A model generated the notes under the pieces. The model saw nothing but the letters and a program-made list of their open reading frames with translations, made no database searches and was not told the origin of the DNA. The position numbers and the translations under genes are program-made. 6,894 bases of DNA from JAUXIQ01 sp030620925 [NCBI: Nitrospinota bacterium] (GTDB lineage Bacteria; JAUXIQ01): the NCBI GenBank assembly GCA_030620925.1, contig JAUXIQ010000105.1:1-6894 (forward strand), given 5' to 3'. Below, one piece after another: positions 1 through 5,055 of this stretch. Every line of letters begins with the position of its first letter. Within the stretch, counting starts at the first letter, position 1.

Positions 1-78
1 CAGCACACTTGAAACCATTCCAGTCAGCTGTATTTAAGGTGTTTTTTCCGGCGTTAAATGGAAACGGAGATAGCGTTA

Positions 79-420
79 ATGGAAGGTAATAGGAGGCGAT
101 TCTTCAGGATAAAATATGGAGACAGGTTCAGGCCTATATTAGAAGCCAGGGTGAAGGAAGGTGAAGCTGAGCTCGAGTGGAAGGAATATAAAGTAATTGA
201 TATCAGTGAAAGAGGAATGAGATTTTCAGGAGAAGAAGTGAGCGAATTTCGACTGAAATCAAAAATGGAAGCAGAAGTAACCTTTTCTGATGGTGAAACG
301 TTTCATACAGAAGGAGAAGTATTGAGGATTACAGGCACTCAGGTAGCCATAGGTTTTTCCGAGGGCGTTCCTTTTTCAAGAATTATTAACGAGTTGAAAC
401 TGAATTTACGCAAGTTTTGA
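79..420 (+). CDS. PilZ-domain protein (predicted cyclic-di-GMP binder)
   Basis: A single-domain protein of 113 residues. It carries the two hallmarks of PilZ domains: an RxxxR motif near the N-terminus (Arg6 to Arg10 within RRRFFRIKY) and a D-x-S-x-x-G motif (Asp41, Ser43, Gly46 within DISERGMRF). These are followed by the usual beta-rich stretch ending in an IGF-type segment. In this family the motifs wrap around cyclic-di-GMP, so it is probably a small cytoplasmic receptor that passes the signal to a partner by contact; no output domain is attached. An in-frame ATG at 58 would add seven residues but lacks a ribosome site, whereas ATG 79 follows GGAGA (66-70) at a good distance, so 79 was chosen. 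The target process (motility, exopolysaccharide, other) cannot be read from the neighbours. Confidence 0.88.
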   Translation: MEGNRRRFFRIKYGDRFRPILEARVKEGEAELEWKEYKVIDISERGMRFSGEEVSEFRLKSKMEAEVTFSDGETFHTEGEVLRITGTQVAIGFSEGVPFSRIINELKLNLRKF

Positions 421-573
421 TTTTCTTTGAGAAGGTTCGATACAGCTATTTCTGATCACTCATAATCTTGCCCGCCCGCCGGTACTATTTTCTGCCAGAA
501 GGTTTAGACGATTCTATCGCAGTAACAAATTTATTACTCCGCCAACCCTGCTTTGATAATCTTTTCTTCCACC

Positions 574-591
574 ACAGCGATTAATCGCTGT
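574..591. repeat. 18-bp perfect palindrome
   Basis: ACAGCGATTAATCGCTGT is identical to its own reverse complement over all 18 bases. It lies about 250 bp upstream of the IHF-like gene. Perfect twofold symmetry of this length suits a dimeric regulator's operator. It has no loop, so it is a poor RNA hairpin, and no T-run follows, so it is not a terminator. The cognate protein is unknown. Confidence 0.5.
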
Positions 592-708
592 ACTTCCGGC
601 CGTCATCGGGGATTTACAAAGAGCAAATATTCCATATAAATAATTAAGTAGTTTAAAATAATGGTTAAGATTTCGACAATTTTTTACGAACTATAGGGAG
701 AAAGGATT

Positions 709-725
709 AATTTAGGGCCTAAATT
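709..725. repeat. 17-bp inverted repeat upstream of the IHF-like gene
   Basis: AATTTAGG and CCTAAATT are perfect 8-base inverted arms around a single G. The element is 120 bp before the start codon of the IHF-like gene, close enough to regulate its promoter. It is a candidate operator; autoregulation of IHF/HU genes is known in other bacteria but is not demonstrated by this sequence. Confidence 0.45.
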
Positions 726-844
726 CAATAGATTAAACTCAAACCGAGGTTCTGAAAAAGAGCGTAAATTTTTTTTCATATATGCAATAACCATGCTTGG
801 GCGCATGAGCTCGGGCGGCACAGACAAGAGCGGGAACAAGCAAA

Positions 845-1141
845 ATGATTAAAAAAGACATCGTAAACAAGGTAGCCGGCATGATGAACCTCTCTTTAAG
901 CGAAGCCGAGGAGGTTGTAGAGTCCGTCTTCACGGTGGTGAAAAACGCCCTGGTCTCCGGCGAGAAAGTCGGTTTACACGGTTTCGGCAACTTCCGTGTA
1001 GTCAAAAAAAACTCACGTCCGGGCAGGAACCCGAAGACGGGCGAGGAGATCATGATTGCCGCCAGGAAGGTGATCACTTTCAAGGCCAGTGACAAGCTTA
1101 AACAGGCGGTAAACCATCTACCACCTGAGCAGGATGAATAA
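845..1141 (+). CDS. IHF-alpha/HU-family DNA-bending protein
   Basis: A protein of 98 residues, the usual length for the HU/IHF family of nucleoid proteins, which bind as dimers and bend DNA. The N-terminal helices (about residues 3-40) form the dimer body. GFGNF follows at 46-50, then the beta-arm signature RPGRNPKTGEE at 58-68 with the DNA-intercalating Pro63, and a C-terminal helix at about 82-90. The arm and the ITFKASDKLK ending resemble IHF-alpha more than plain HU, but alpha, beta and HU cannot be separated firmly by eye. ATG 845 is the only usable start, because an in-frame TGA lies at 806-808. The ribosome site is weak (GCGGGAAC). A short acidic tail (PPEQDE) extends past the fold. 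Two palindromic elements lie upstream and may be control sites. Confidence 0.93.
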   Translation: MIKKDIVNKVAGMMNLSLSEAEEVVESVFTVVKNALVSGEKVGLHGFGNFRVVKKNSRPGRNPKTGEEIMIAARKVITFKASDKLKQAVNHLPPEQDE

Positions 1142-1162
1142 TTATTTCTTTTATCACCTGTT

Positions 1163-1191
1163 TTGACACCCCCTACCCTCTTATTGATACC
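1163..1191 (+). promoter_or_regulatory. Candidate sigma-70 promoter for the 84-residue gene
   Basis: A perfect TTGACA (1163-1168) is followed after 17 bases by GATACC (1186-1191). The -35 box and spacing are ideal, but the -10 matches TATAAT at only three positions. It would start transcription about 20-25 bases before the GTG at 1220, so the small gene may be transcribed apart from the IHF-like gene ahead of it. Confidence 0.35.
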
Positions 1192-1219
1192 CATGCTTTT
1201 TCAGGGAAGGTAGAATGTC

Positions 1220-1474
1220 GTGGAATGGGAAGAACTAAAAGCATTTTTTGAGAAGCACCCCCACCTTAAAGAAAAGAAGTCGGGGCTACATAAATTTTTG
1301 CTGGACCCCTACCTGCGAGAAAAGTATCAGGTCAGCCTGGACGAGGCTGAATACCTGGCCGGGGTTGAGGTTAAAGAACAAGAAAACGCCAGCTCCTTCG
1401 CCTGGGCGCGAGAGCTGGTACGTTATCGGAGAAAAAGAGGACTAAACATTTCACCTGCTAAGTCGTCTTACTAA
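1220..1474 (+). CDS. Small charged protein of unknown function (84 aa)
   Basis: I do not recognise a family. The product is rich in Glu, Lys and Arg, has no cysteine, signal peptide or membrane segment, and looks mostly helical and cytoplasmic. It opens with an acidic/basic helix (EELKAFFEKHPHLKEKK), has a middle section containing SLDEAEYLAG, and ends with a basic patch (RYRRKRG, about residues 68-74) that could touch nucleic acid. GTG 1220 is the only start available because TAG stands in frame at 1211-1213. It is supported by AGGGAAGG (1203-1210) nine bases upstream. It begins 78 bases after the IHF-like gene on the same strand and may be a weak operon partner or have its own promoter at 1163-1191. 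The coding call rests on the ribosome site and the protein-like composition. Confidence 0.6.
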   Translation: MEWEELKAFFEKHPHLKEKKSGLHKFLLDPYLREKYQVSLDEAEYLAGVEVKEQENASSFAWARELVRYRRKRGLNISPAKSSY

Positions 1475-1659
1475 TACTTCTTCCCGCCATAGCTTTCCCT
1501 GCTACCCGGACAACCCTGCGCCCGGCACGACAGGAGAGCATCACTATTTAAACGGTCCAACCCATAAAGCCTGCCTAAATATATGTCGATAATAAATACG
1601 AGTCATGTCAGTGGGGGAAATACTAATTAACGGATTTATGAGCGACAAAGGAGCAGGTC

Positions 1660-2175
1660 ATGGAAATGAACAACTCTAATAACAGCAGGAAGACACTATC
1701 AAAAGCTTTCTATTTAATCTCATTCATCGCAGCTTCCGGTTTATTGCTGGCCCTATCAATTATGCAAAAGACCGATGGTGCTGGTATTGTAAATATTTTT
1801 CTTCCAGCCCTCTACTTGATCATCGTATTTTGCATATTTCTTTACAAGGTATGGTCAGCGATTCAAGACGGCAAGGCGCGAACCACACCCGGTAAAGCCG
1901 TTGGGTTCCTGTTTATCCCAATTTATAACATCTATTGGATGTTTCAAGCCATTTTGGGATTTGCGAAGGACTATAACGCATACATCGAACGGCACGGAAT
2001 CAGGGCCCCCAAACTTTCCGAGGGATTGTTCCTGGCTCTCTGCATTTTTAATCTCGTGGAAGGTGCTGCTCAAAGCATGCCCGTTGCAATTGGAATCTCT
2101 GTTTTGATCGTCACATTCATTCTCGGGTTAATGACCATCAACAGTGCCTGCAACGCGGTCAATAGATTACCATAA
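1660..2175 (+). CDS. Multi-pass membrane protein of unknown function (171 aa)
   Basis: An integral inner-membrane protein with about five hydrophobic segments (roughly residues 15-34, 43-65, 80-100, 121-137 and 140-160). The conserved-looking core between segments two and three reads ARTTPGKAVGFLFIPIYNIY and then ends in FAKDYN. From memory, this Pro/Gly-Phe-aromatic signature recurs in uncharacterised bacterial membrane proteins, some of which carry a GYF_2-type domain; no enzymatic motif is evident. No cleavable signal is seen, and the Asn/Ser/Arg-rich first 12 residues are probably cytoplasmic. ATG 1660 has a very good ribosome site, AAAGGAG (1647-1653), six bases before it. It stands alone: 185 bases of non-coding DNA precede it and a minus-strand gene converges on it. 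The function is unknown. Confidence 0.82.
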   Translation: MEMNNSNNSRKTLSKAFYLISFIAASGLLLALSIMQKTDGAGIVNIFLPALYLIIVFCIFLYKVWSAIQDGKARTTPGKAVGFLFIPIYNIYWMFQAILGFAKDYNAYIERHGIRAPKLSEGLFLALCIFNLVEGAAQSMPVAIGISVLIVTFILGLMTINSACNAVNRLP

Positions 2176-2184
2176 TTTCTTTGT

Positions 2185-2207
2185 GCCGTAACACAGGTAT
2201 TTACGGC
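2185..2207 (+). terminator. Weak candidate terminator hairpin after the membrane-protein gene
   Basis: GCCGTAA (2185-2191) and TTACGGC (2201-2207) form a perfect 7-bp stem with a 9-base loop, nine bases after the stop codon. Only a poor T-run follows (CATTTATAA), so it may be a processing or pausing structure and not a true intrinsic terminator. Confidence 0.35.
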
Positions 2208-2230
2208 CATTTATAAGGGACAGGGCCGCT

Positions 2231-3508
2231 TCAAAGGCTCCCCATGAGCCTTTCGTATTCTTCCCTTATCTGATCCCTGAAATCGGGGGGGGCTATTTTA
2301 AGGAGAGAGTGAGCGCGTTCCTTGAGCGTCTTGCCGCGAAGGTCGGCGTGCCCGTATTCAGTCACCACGAACTGAACGTCGTGCCGGGGGGTGGTGATGG
2401 TGGTGCCCTGCCTGGGTGCGGCGACGATTCGGGAGTGCTTACCGTTGGGTGAAGTGGAGGTCATAGCGGTGATGGCCATGCCCCCGGGTGAATGCTCGGC
2501 GGCGCGGACGAAATCCAGTTGCCCCCCCACGCCGGAAATCTGCTGCGTACCAATCGACTCGGCGTTTATCTGCCCCCGAAGGTCCACCTCTATGGCCGAG
2601 TTGATTCCCACAAAGTCAGGTATTTGCCCCAGTACGTCTATGTTATGCGTGCGCTCCACGGAGTCCACCAATATCCTGGGGTTATTGTCCGCATAACGGT
2701 AGAGGACCTGGGTGCCCATCAAGCCGGCGGTGATGGAGACCCCGTGGTCGAAGGGTTTGCGGGTGTTGGTGACCACCCCTCTTTCTATCAGGTCTATGAT
2801 GCCGTCGGTCAGCATGCCGGAGTGGATTCCGATCTCCTTCTTATCCACCAGGAAGCGCTGTATCATGTCCGGAACGGCCCCCAGGCCGAGTTGGAGGCAT
2901 GCCCCGTCGGGTACGAGGTCGGCCACGTTCTCGGCCACCTTCTTCTCCACCTCACCTATCTCGCCGGTGGGCATCTCCAGAAGCTGCTTAGTGACTTCTG
3001 CGGCGAGTTCTATCTCCGATTCGTGGATGAGGGTCGGCTCCCCGGTGCGGGGAACATTTTCGTTTATCTGGGCAATGACTGTCTTCGCCACCCGGGCGAC
3101 GATAAGAGCTATCCCCAAAGAGATGCCGGTGCTCATGTACCCCCTTTCGTCCGGGGGACTTAGCTGAAGCACGGCCGTATCTACAGTGATGATGCCTTCC
3201 CTGAACAGCTTGGGCATAAAGGATATGTTCGAGGGGATATACTCCGCACGGCCCTCCCGCAGCGCTTCCCTTGATGGGGGGCTGCCCAGGAAGGTGAGCA
3301 GCTTGAAGCTGCCGTCCATCTCAGGTTCGAGGTACTTGCATCGGCTGGGGTGGTGCAGGCCGTTGATAATCTTCACATCCCGCAGTTCATCTTTACGGGC
3401 CACGAGCGCATCCACCAGTGCCACAGGCTCGTTGCAGGCGTGGCTCACAAACACCGTCTGGCCCGATTTTATCACCGAAACCGCTTCTTCCGGAGAAACG
3501 ATTTTCAT
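2231..3508 (-). CDS. Acetyl-CoA hydrolase/CoA-transferase family protein (AbfT-like) lacking the catalytic Glu
   Basis: A 425-residue cytoplasmic enzyme of the family that includes 4-hydroxybutyrate CoA-transferase (AbfT). It aligns along its whole length. Family landmarks are SPPDERGYMSTG in the N-terminal half, then LQLGLGAVPD, LTDGIIDLIERGVVTN, and in the C-terminal half SIGTQQISGVGGQLDFVRAA, ITTPRHDVQFVVTEYG and ADLRGKTLKERA. The usual reaction moves CoA between carboxylic acids through a glutamyl-CoA intermediate. AbfT has HSEM with catalytic Glu238, while this protein has HSGM with Gly231 (codon 2816-2818). It may therefore be a hydrolase-like or altered enzyme. ATG 3508 was chosen over a TTG at 3547 because AGAGGA (3518-3523) lies nine bases ahead, and the promoter at 3554-3581 would make the TTG nearly leaderless. 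It is divergent to the B12-subunit gene. The acid substrate is unknown. Confidence 0.9.
   Translation of the reverse strand: MKIVSPEEAVSVIKSGQTVFVSHACNEPVALVDALVARKDELRDVKIINGLHHPSRCKYLEPEMDGSFKLLTFLGSPPSREALREGRAEYIPSNISFMPKLFREGIITVDTAVLQLSPPDERGYMSTGISLGIALIVARVAKTVIAQINENVPRTGEPTLIHESEIELAAEVTKQLLEMPTGEIGEVEKKVAENVADLVPDGACLQLGLGAVPDMIQRFLVDKKEIGIHSGMLTDGIIDLIERGVVTNTRKPFDHGVSITAGLMGTQVLYRYADNNPRILVDSVERTHNIDVLGQIPDFVGINSAIEVDLRGQINAESIGTQQISGVGGQLDFVRAAEHSPGGMAITAMTSTSPNGKHSRIVAAPRQGTTITTPRHDVQFVVTEYGHADLRGKTLKERAHSLLKIAPPDFRDQIREEYERLMGSL
2233..2253. terminator. Hairpin overlapping the end of the CoA-transferase gene
   Basis: AAAGGCTC (2233-2240) and GAGCCTTT (2246-2253) make a perfect 8-bp stem around CCCAT. 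The stem includes the last codons and touches the stop codon of the minus-strand CoA-transferase gene. No T-run follows on either strand, so a role as bidirectional terminator between the convergent genes is only a possibility. Confidence 0.3.
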
Positions 3509-3553
3509 ATCCTCAAATCCTCTTTTTTTGGTGGGGATTTCGATCAATCCTGA

Positions 3554-3581
3554 ACTATAGCATAACTCGACGTCATCTCAA
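3554..3581 (-). promoter_or_regulatory. Sigma-70 promoter for the CoA-transferase gene
   Basis: Read on the minus strand: TTGAGA (3576-3581), 16-base spacer, TATAGT (3554-3559). Both boxes match consensus at five of six positions. TGC directly before the -10 gives an extended -10 (TGnTATAGT). Transcription should start near 3547, leaving a leader of about 40 bases with the ribosome site AGAGGA. Confidence 0.6.
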
Positions 3582-3627
3582 AAATAAAGAAGAGAGTATG
3601 ACATTCACAAAAGTTTTGGAAGGGAGT

Positions 3628-3656
3628 CTGAGGGCCCCGCCGCAGGCGGGACTCAG
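3628..3656. repeat. GC-rich hairpin, possible interspersed intergenic repeat
   Basis: CTGAG-GGC-CCCGCC (3628-3641), loop GCA, then GGCGGG-A-CTCAG (3645-3656). The outer 5-bp and inner 6-bp stems pair perfectly around a small internal bulge. It is far more GC-rich than its flanks and is followed by AATGACA, a layout that recalls short hairpin repeats scattered between genes in many bacterial genomes. No second copy is in this window. No T-run follows, so it is not an ordinary terminator. Confidence 0.45.
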
Positions 3657-3749
3657 AATGACAATTGAGGCGTTTCAGCGGCAGTTCGATCACTGTATCA
3701 TTAAGAGAAGCGGGATTTCTATCAAAGCGGTTCTCTCAGTCGAAGGATA

Positions 3750-3778
3750 TTGACACAATTAGATTCAATCTGTAACAT
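3750..3778 (+). promoter_or_regulatory. Sigma-70 promoter for the B12-subunit gene
   Basis: Perfect TTGACA (3750-3755), a 17-base spacer, and TAACAT (3773-3778, four of six matches). The small inverted repeat AGATT-C-AATCT (3761-3771) sits exactly between the boxes, where a repressor could act. The expected start is near 3785, giving a leader of about 63 bases, too short for a cobalamin riboswitch. Confidence 0.6.
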
Positions 3779-3847
3779 AATCATCACCGATAGCTTTTCA
3801 GGATTCGAATTCAATGCCGTGCTGCATAAAACCAACCGGGAGGAATA

Positions 3848-4252
3848 ATGGCAGAAACCGGACTCAAAGTAATCATGGCCAAGCTGGGCCTCGACGGGCA
3901 CGACAGGGGCATACTGCTGGTGAGCCAGTGGCTCAGGGACGCAGGCCTCGAGGTCATCTACCTGGGCGGATACCAGACGCCTGATAACGTGATCAACGCC
4001 GCAATCCAGGAGGACGCCAAAGTAATCGGCCTCAGCTTCGCCGGCGGAGACCACCTGTTCCACACCGCAAAGATGGTGGAAAAGCTAAAAGAAAAAGGGT
4101 TGGGGGATACAATCCTTATAGCAGGCGGAGTCTTCCCCGATCAGGATATACCAAAGCTGAAAGAGCTGGGGGCGCAGGAGGTTTTCGTAGCCGGAACGCC
4201 CATGCAAACCATAGCGGACTACATGACGGGCCTCAAAGAGAGCGTATCCTGA
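3848..4252 (+). CDS. Cobalamin-binding small subunit of a methylmalonyl-CoA-mutase-type acyl-CoA mutase
   Basis: 134 residues forming one B12-binding domain, equal to the C-terminal domain of methylmalonyl-CoA mutase or to the separate small subunit of two-part mutases such as 2-hydroxyisobutyryl-CoA mutase. The DxHxxG motif is intact (Asp16, His18, Gly21 in LDGHDRG; the His is the lower cobalt ligand). It is followed by the GLS motif (Ser63) and the AGG motif (Gly93-Gly94) that line the nucleotide tail. Family members carry out adenosylcobalamin radical carbon-skeleton rearrangements together with a large TIM-barrel subunit, and no such subunit is in the window. ATG 3848 follows GGGAGGA (3838-3844) closely. 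The gene is divergent to the CoA-transferase and convergent with the CMD gene. A decayed partial copy lies at 4816-4987. Which acyl-CoA it serves cannot be told from this domain alone. Confidence 0.92.
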   Translation: MAETGLKVIMAKLGLDGHDRGILLVSQWLRDAGLEVIYLGGYQTPDNVINAAIQEDAKVIGLSFAGGDHLFHTAKMVEKLKEKGLGDTILIAGGVFPDQDIPKLKELGAQEVFVAGTPMQTIADYMTGLKESVS

Positions 4253-4313
4253 ATCAGCCAGCCGGTCCCCTCTGCCCCTGCGTAAAAAGTCCCGGAAAGG
4301 GTAAACGGTGCTG

Positions 4314-4715
4314 CTACTCCTCTTCCCACTCCCCTCTCTTCTCGAGCACTTCTTTCAGGGCGAACATGCCCTCCACCATGGTGGGCATCCCACCGTAAAC
4401 GGCCATCTGGAAGATGACCTCCGCCACCTCTTTGGGCTCTGCGCCCACGTTCAGCGCGGCGTCGATGTGCATCTTAAGCTCGTTGTTGCGGTCCAGCACG
4501 GTGAGGGCGCCCACCGCACAGAGCTCCCGCTCACGCTGGGTCAATACCTCCCTGGAATAGAGGCGCCCGATCGTAAACATCGAGAACTGCTTGGCCAGGT
4601 CCTTATCGAACTTACGCCAGATGTCATAGGGCCCCTCGCCCCTTGTCTGTTTCCCGAACAACATATCCGTAGTCTTCCTGGTGAGCTCTTTGAGTTCATT
4701 GATATCGTCGGTCAT
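4314..4715 (-). CDS. Carboxymuconolactone decarboxylase (CMD)-family protein, copy A
   Basis: 133 residues with one all-helical CMD domain. Recognisable parts are GRLYSREVLTQRERELCAVG (51-70), KMHIDAALNVGAEPKEVAEV (81-100) and IFQMAVYGGMPTMVEG (101-116). The family contains gamma-carboxymuconolactone decarboxylase and the AhpD peroxidase. This protein has a single cysteine (Cys66) and no CxxC, so an AhpD-type disulfide role is unlikely; a lactone or beta-keto-acid type reaction is possible but unproven. The ribosome site AAGGAGG (complement of 4721-4727) is excellent, five bases from ATG. The gene ends 61 bases from the convergent B12-subunit gene. It differs from copy B at 11 residues: 16, 22, 23, 28, 31, 48, 49, 58, 77, 78 and 106. 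Confidence 0.88.
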   Translation of the reverse strand: MTDDINELKELTRKTTDMLFGKQTRGEGPYDIWRKFDKDLAKQFSMFTIGRLYSREVLTQRERELCAVGALTVLDRNNELKMHIDAALNVGAEPKEVAEVIFQMAVYGGMPTMVEGMFALKEVLEKRGEWEEE

Positions 4716-4790
4716 CGCTGCCTCCTTTTTCAGTATGCCTGATAACTAATCTTTCATCCCAAACCGGGGTGGACTCAAAAAACAGGGGGT

Positions 4791-4799
4791 ATTATATCA
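4791..4799 (-). promoter_or_regulatory. Extended -10 promoter for CMD copy A
   Basis: On the minus strand this reads TGATATAAT, a perfect extended -10 (TGnTATAAT). No convincing -35 box lies 17 bases upstream, as is common for this promoter type. The leader to the start codon is about 68 bases. The same nine bases stand before copy B. Confidence 0.55.
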
Positions 4800-4815
4800 G
4801 GAAAACGGGAAGTAA

Positions 4816-4987
4816 GTGTCTAAGACCGGCTTTTTCCGTCTGAGGCTAATTAGAGGCGGTTACGGAATTTTCCCCGATCAGGATATACCCAGGCAAAAAG
4901 CTTGGGGCGCAGGAGGTTTTCGTAGCCGGAACGCCCATGCAGACCATAGTGAACTACATGACTGGCCTCAAAGAGAAGGTATCCTGA
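4816..4987 (+). pseudogene. Frameshifted remnant of the B12-subunit gene
   Basis: From 4870 the sequence repeats the last part of the intact B12 gene. FPDQDIP is kept, then 27 bases of the original are matched by 25 here. This -2 shift breaks the frame before the conserved tail resumes as QEVFVAGTPMQTIVNYMTGL and stops at TGA 4985-4987. Upstream, LIRGGYGIFPDQD resembles LIAGG-VFPDQD of the intact protein, so decayed homology may reach about 4848. A GTG at 4816 preceded by CGGGAAG reads MSKTG, like MAETG at the intact start, which hints at a large internal deletion; this is weaker. The DxHxxG cobalamin motif is missing, so the remnant cannot make a working subunit. Confidence 0.8.
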
Positions 4988-5055
4988 ATCGGCCGGCCGG
5001 TCCCCCCTGCCCCTGTGTAAAAAGCCCCGGAAAGGGTTGTCTCCATCGAGCGATG

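Larger units (their letters stand above)
421..844. other. 424-bp intergenic region without a convincing gene
   Basis: No frame with a believable start, ribosome site and protein-like composition was found on either strand. The stretch is AT-rich, especially 610-780. It contains an 18-bp perfect palindrome (574-591), a 17-bp inverted repeat (709-725) and a short minus-strand stretch that reads like the C-terminus of a lost gene (534-602). It must also hold the promoter of the IHF-like gene that follows. Several AT-rich -10-like hexamers occur, but none is paired with a clear -35 box. Confidence 0.6.
3509..3847. other. Divergent intergenic region between CoA-transferase and B12-subunit genes
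   Basis: 339 bases with no gene. It holds a minus-strand promoter (3554-3581), a GC-rich hairpin that looks like an interspersed repeat (3628-3656), and a plus-strand promoter (3750-3778). The rest (about 3660-3745) has no recognised feature. The two start sites are about 240 bases apart, so the promoters do not overlap, although a shared regulator is possible. Confidence 0.6.
4133..4799. repeat. Left copy of a tandem segmental duplication
   Basis: This stretch runs from the codons for FPDQD near the end of the B12 gene, through the convergent CMD gene, to its extended -10 promoter. It recurs at 4870-5542 with roughly nine in ten bases the same by eye. The offset moves from 737 to 735, 742 and 743 because of a few small indels. 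No insertion-sequence ends or target-site duplications were seen at its borders. The 70 bases between the copies (4800-4869) are only weakly like anything else in the window. Confidence 0.9.

Noticed and set aside
739-1194. A 151-codon minus-strand open frame
   Set aside because: It is antisense to the complete IHF-like gene, has no ribosome site and no family resemblance.
2391-3167. Several long plus-strand open frames
   Set aside because: They lie opposite the CoA-transferase gene, whose family motifs run through the whole stretch on the minus strand; the plus-strand translations look like antisense artefacts of GC-rich codons.
3761-3771. AGATT-C-AATCT as a definite operator
   Set aside because: The arms are only five bases, which is common by chance in AT-rich DNA; it is noted in the promoter entry but not claimed as a separate site.
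3779-3847. Cobalamin riboswitch before the B12-subunit gene
   Set aside because: The leader is only about 63 bases and shows no B12-box-like core; known cobalamin riboswitches are much longer.
4253-4313. Intrinsic terminator between the B12-subunit and CMD genes
   Set aside because: CCC-TTTCC-GGG followed by ACTTTTTAC on the minus strand has only a 3-bp stem, and the match in the right copy is equally weak.
4800-4869. Mobile element or recombination site between the duplicated blocks
   Set aside because: No terminal inverted repeats, target-site duplication or transposase fragment could be seen; unequal recombination or replication slippage explains the arrangement as well.
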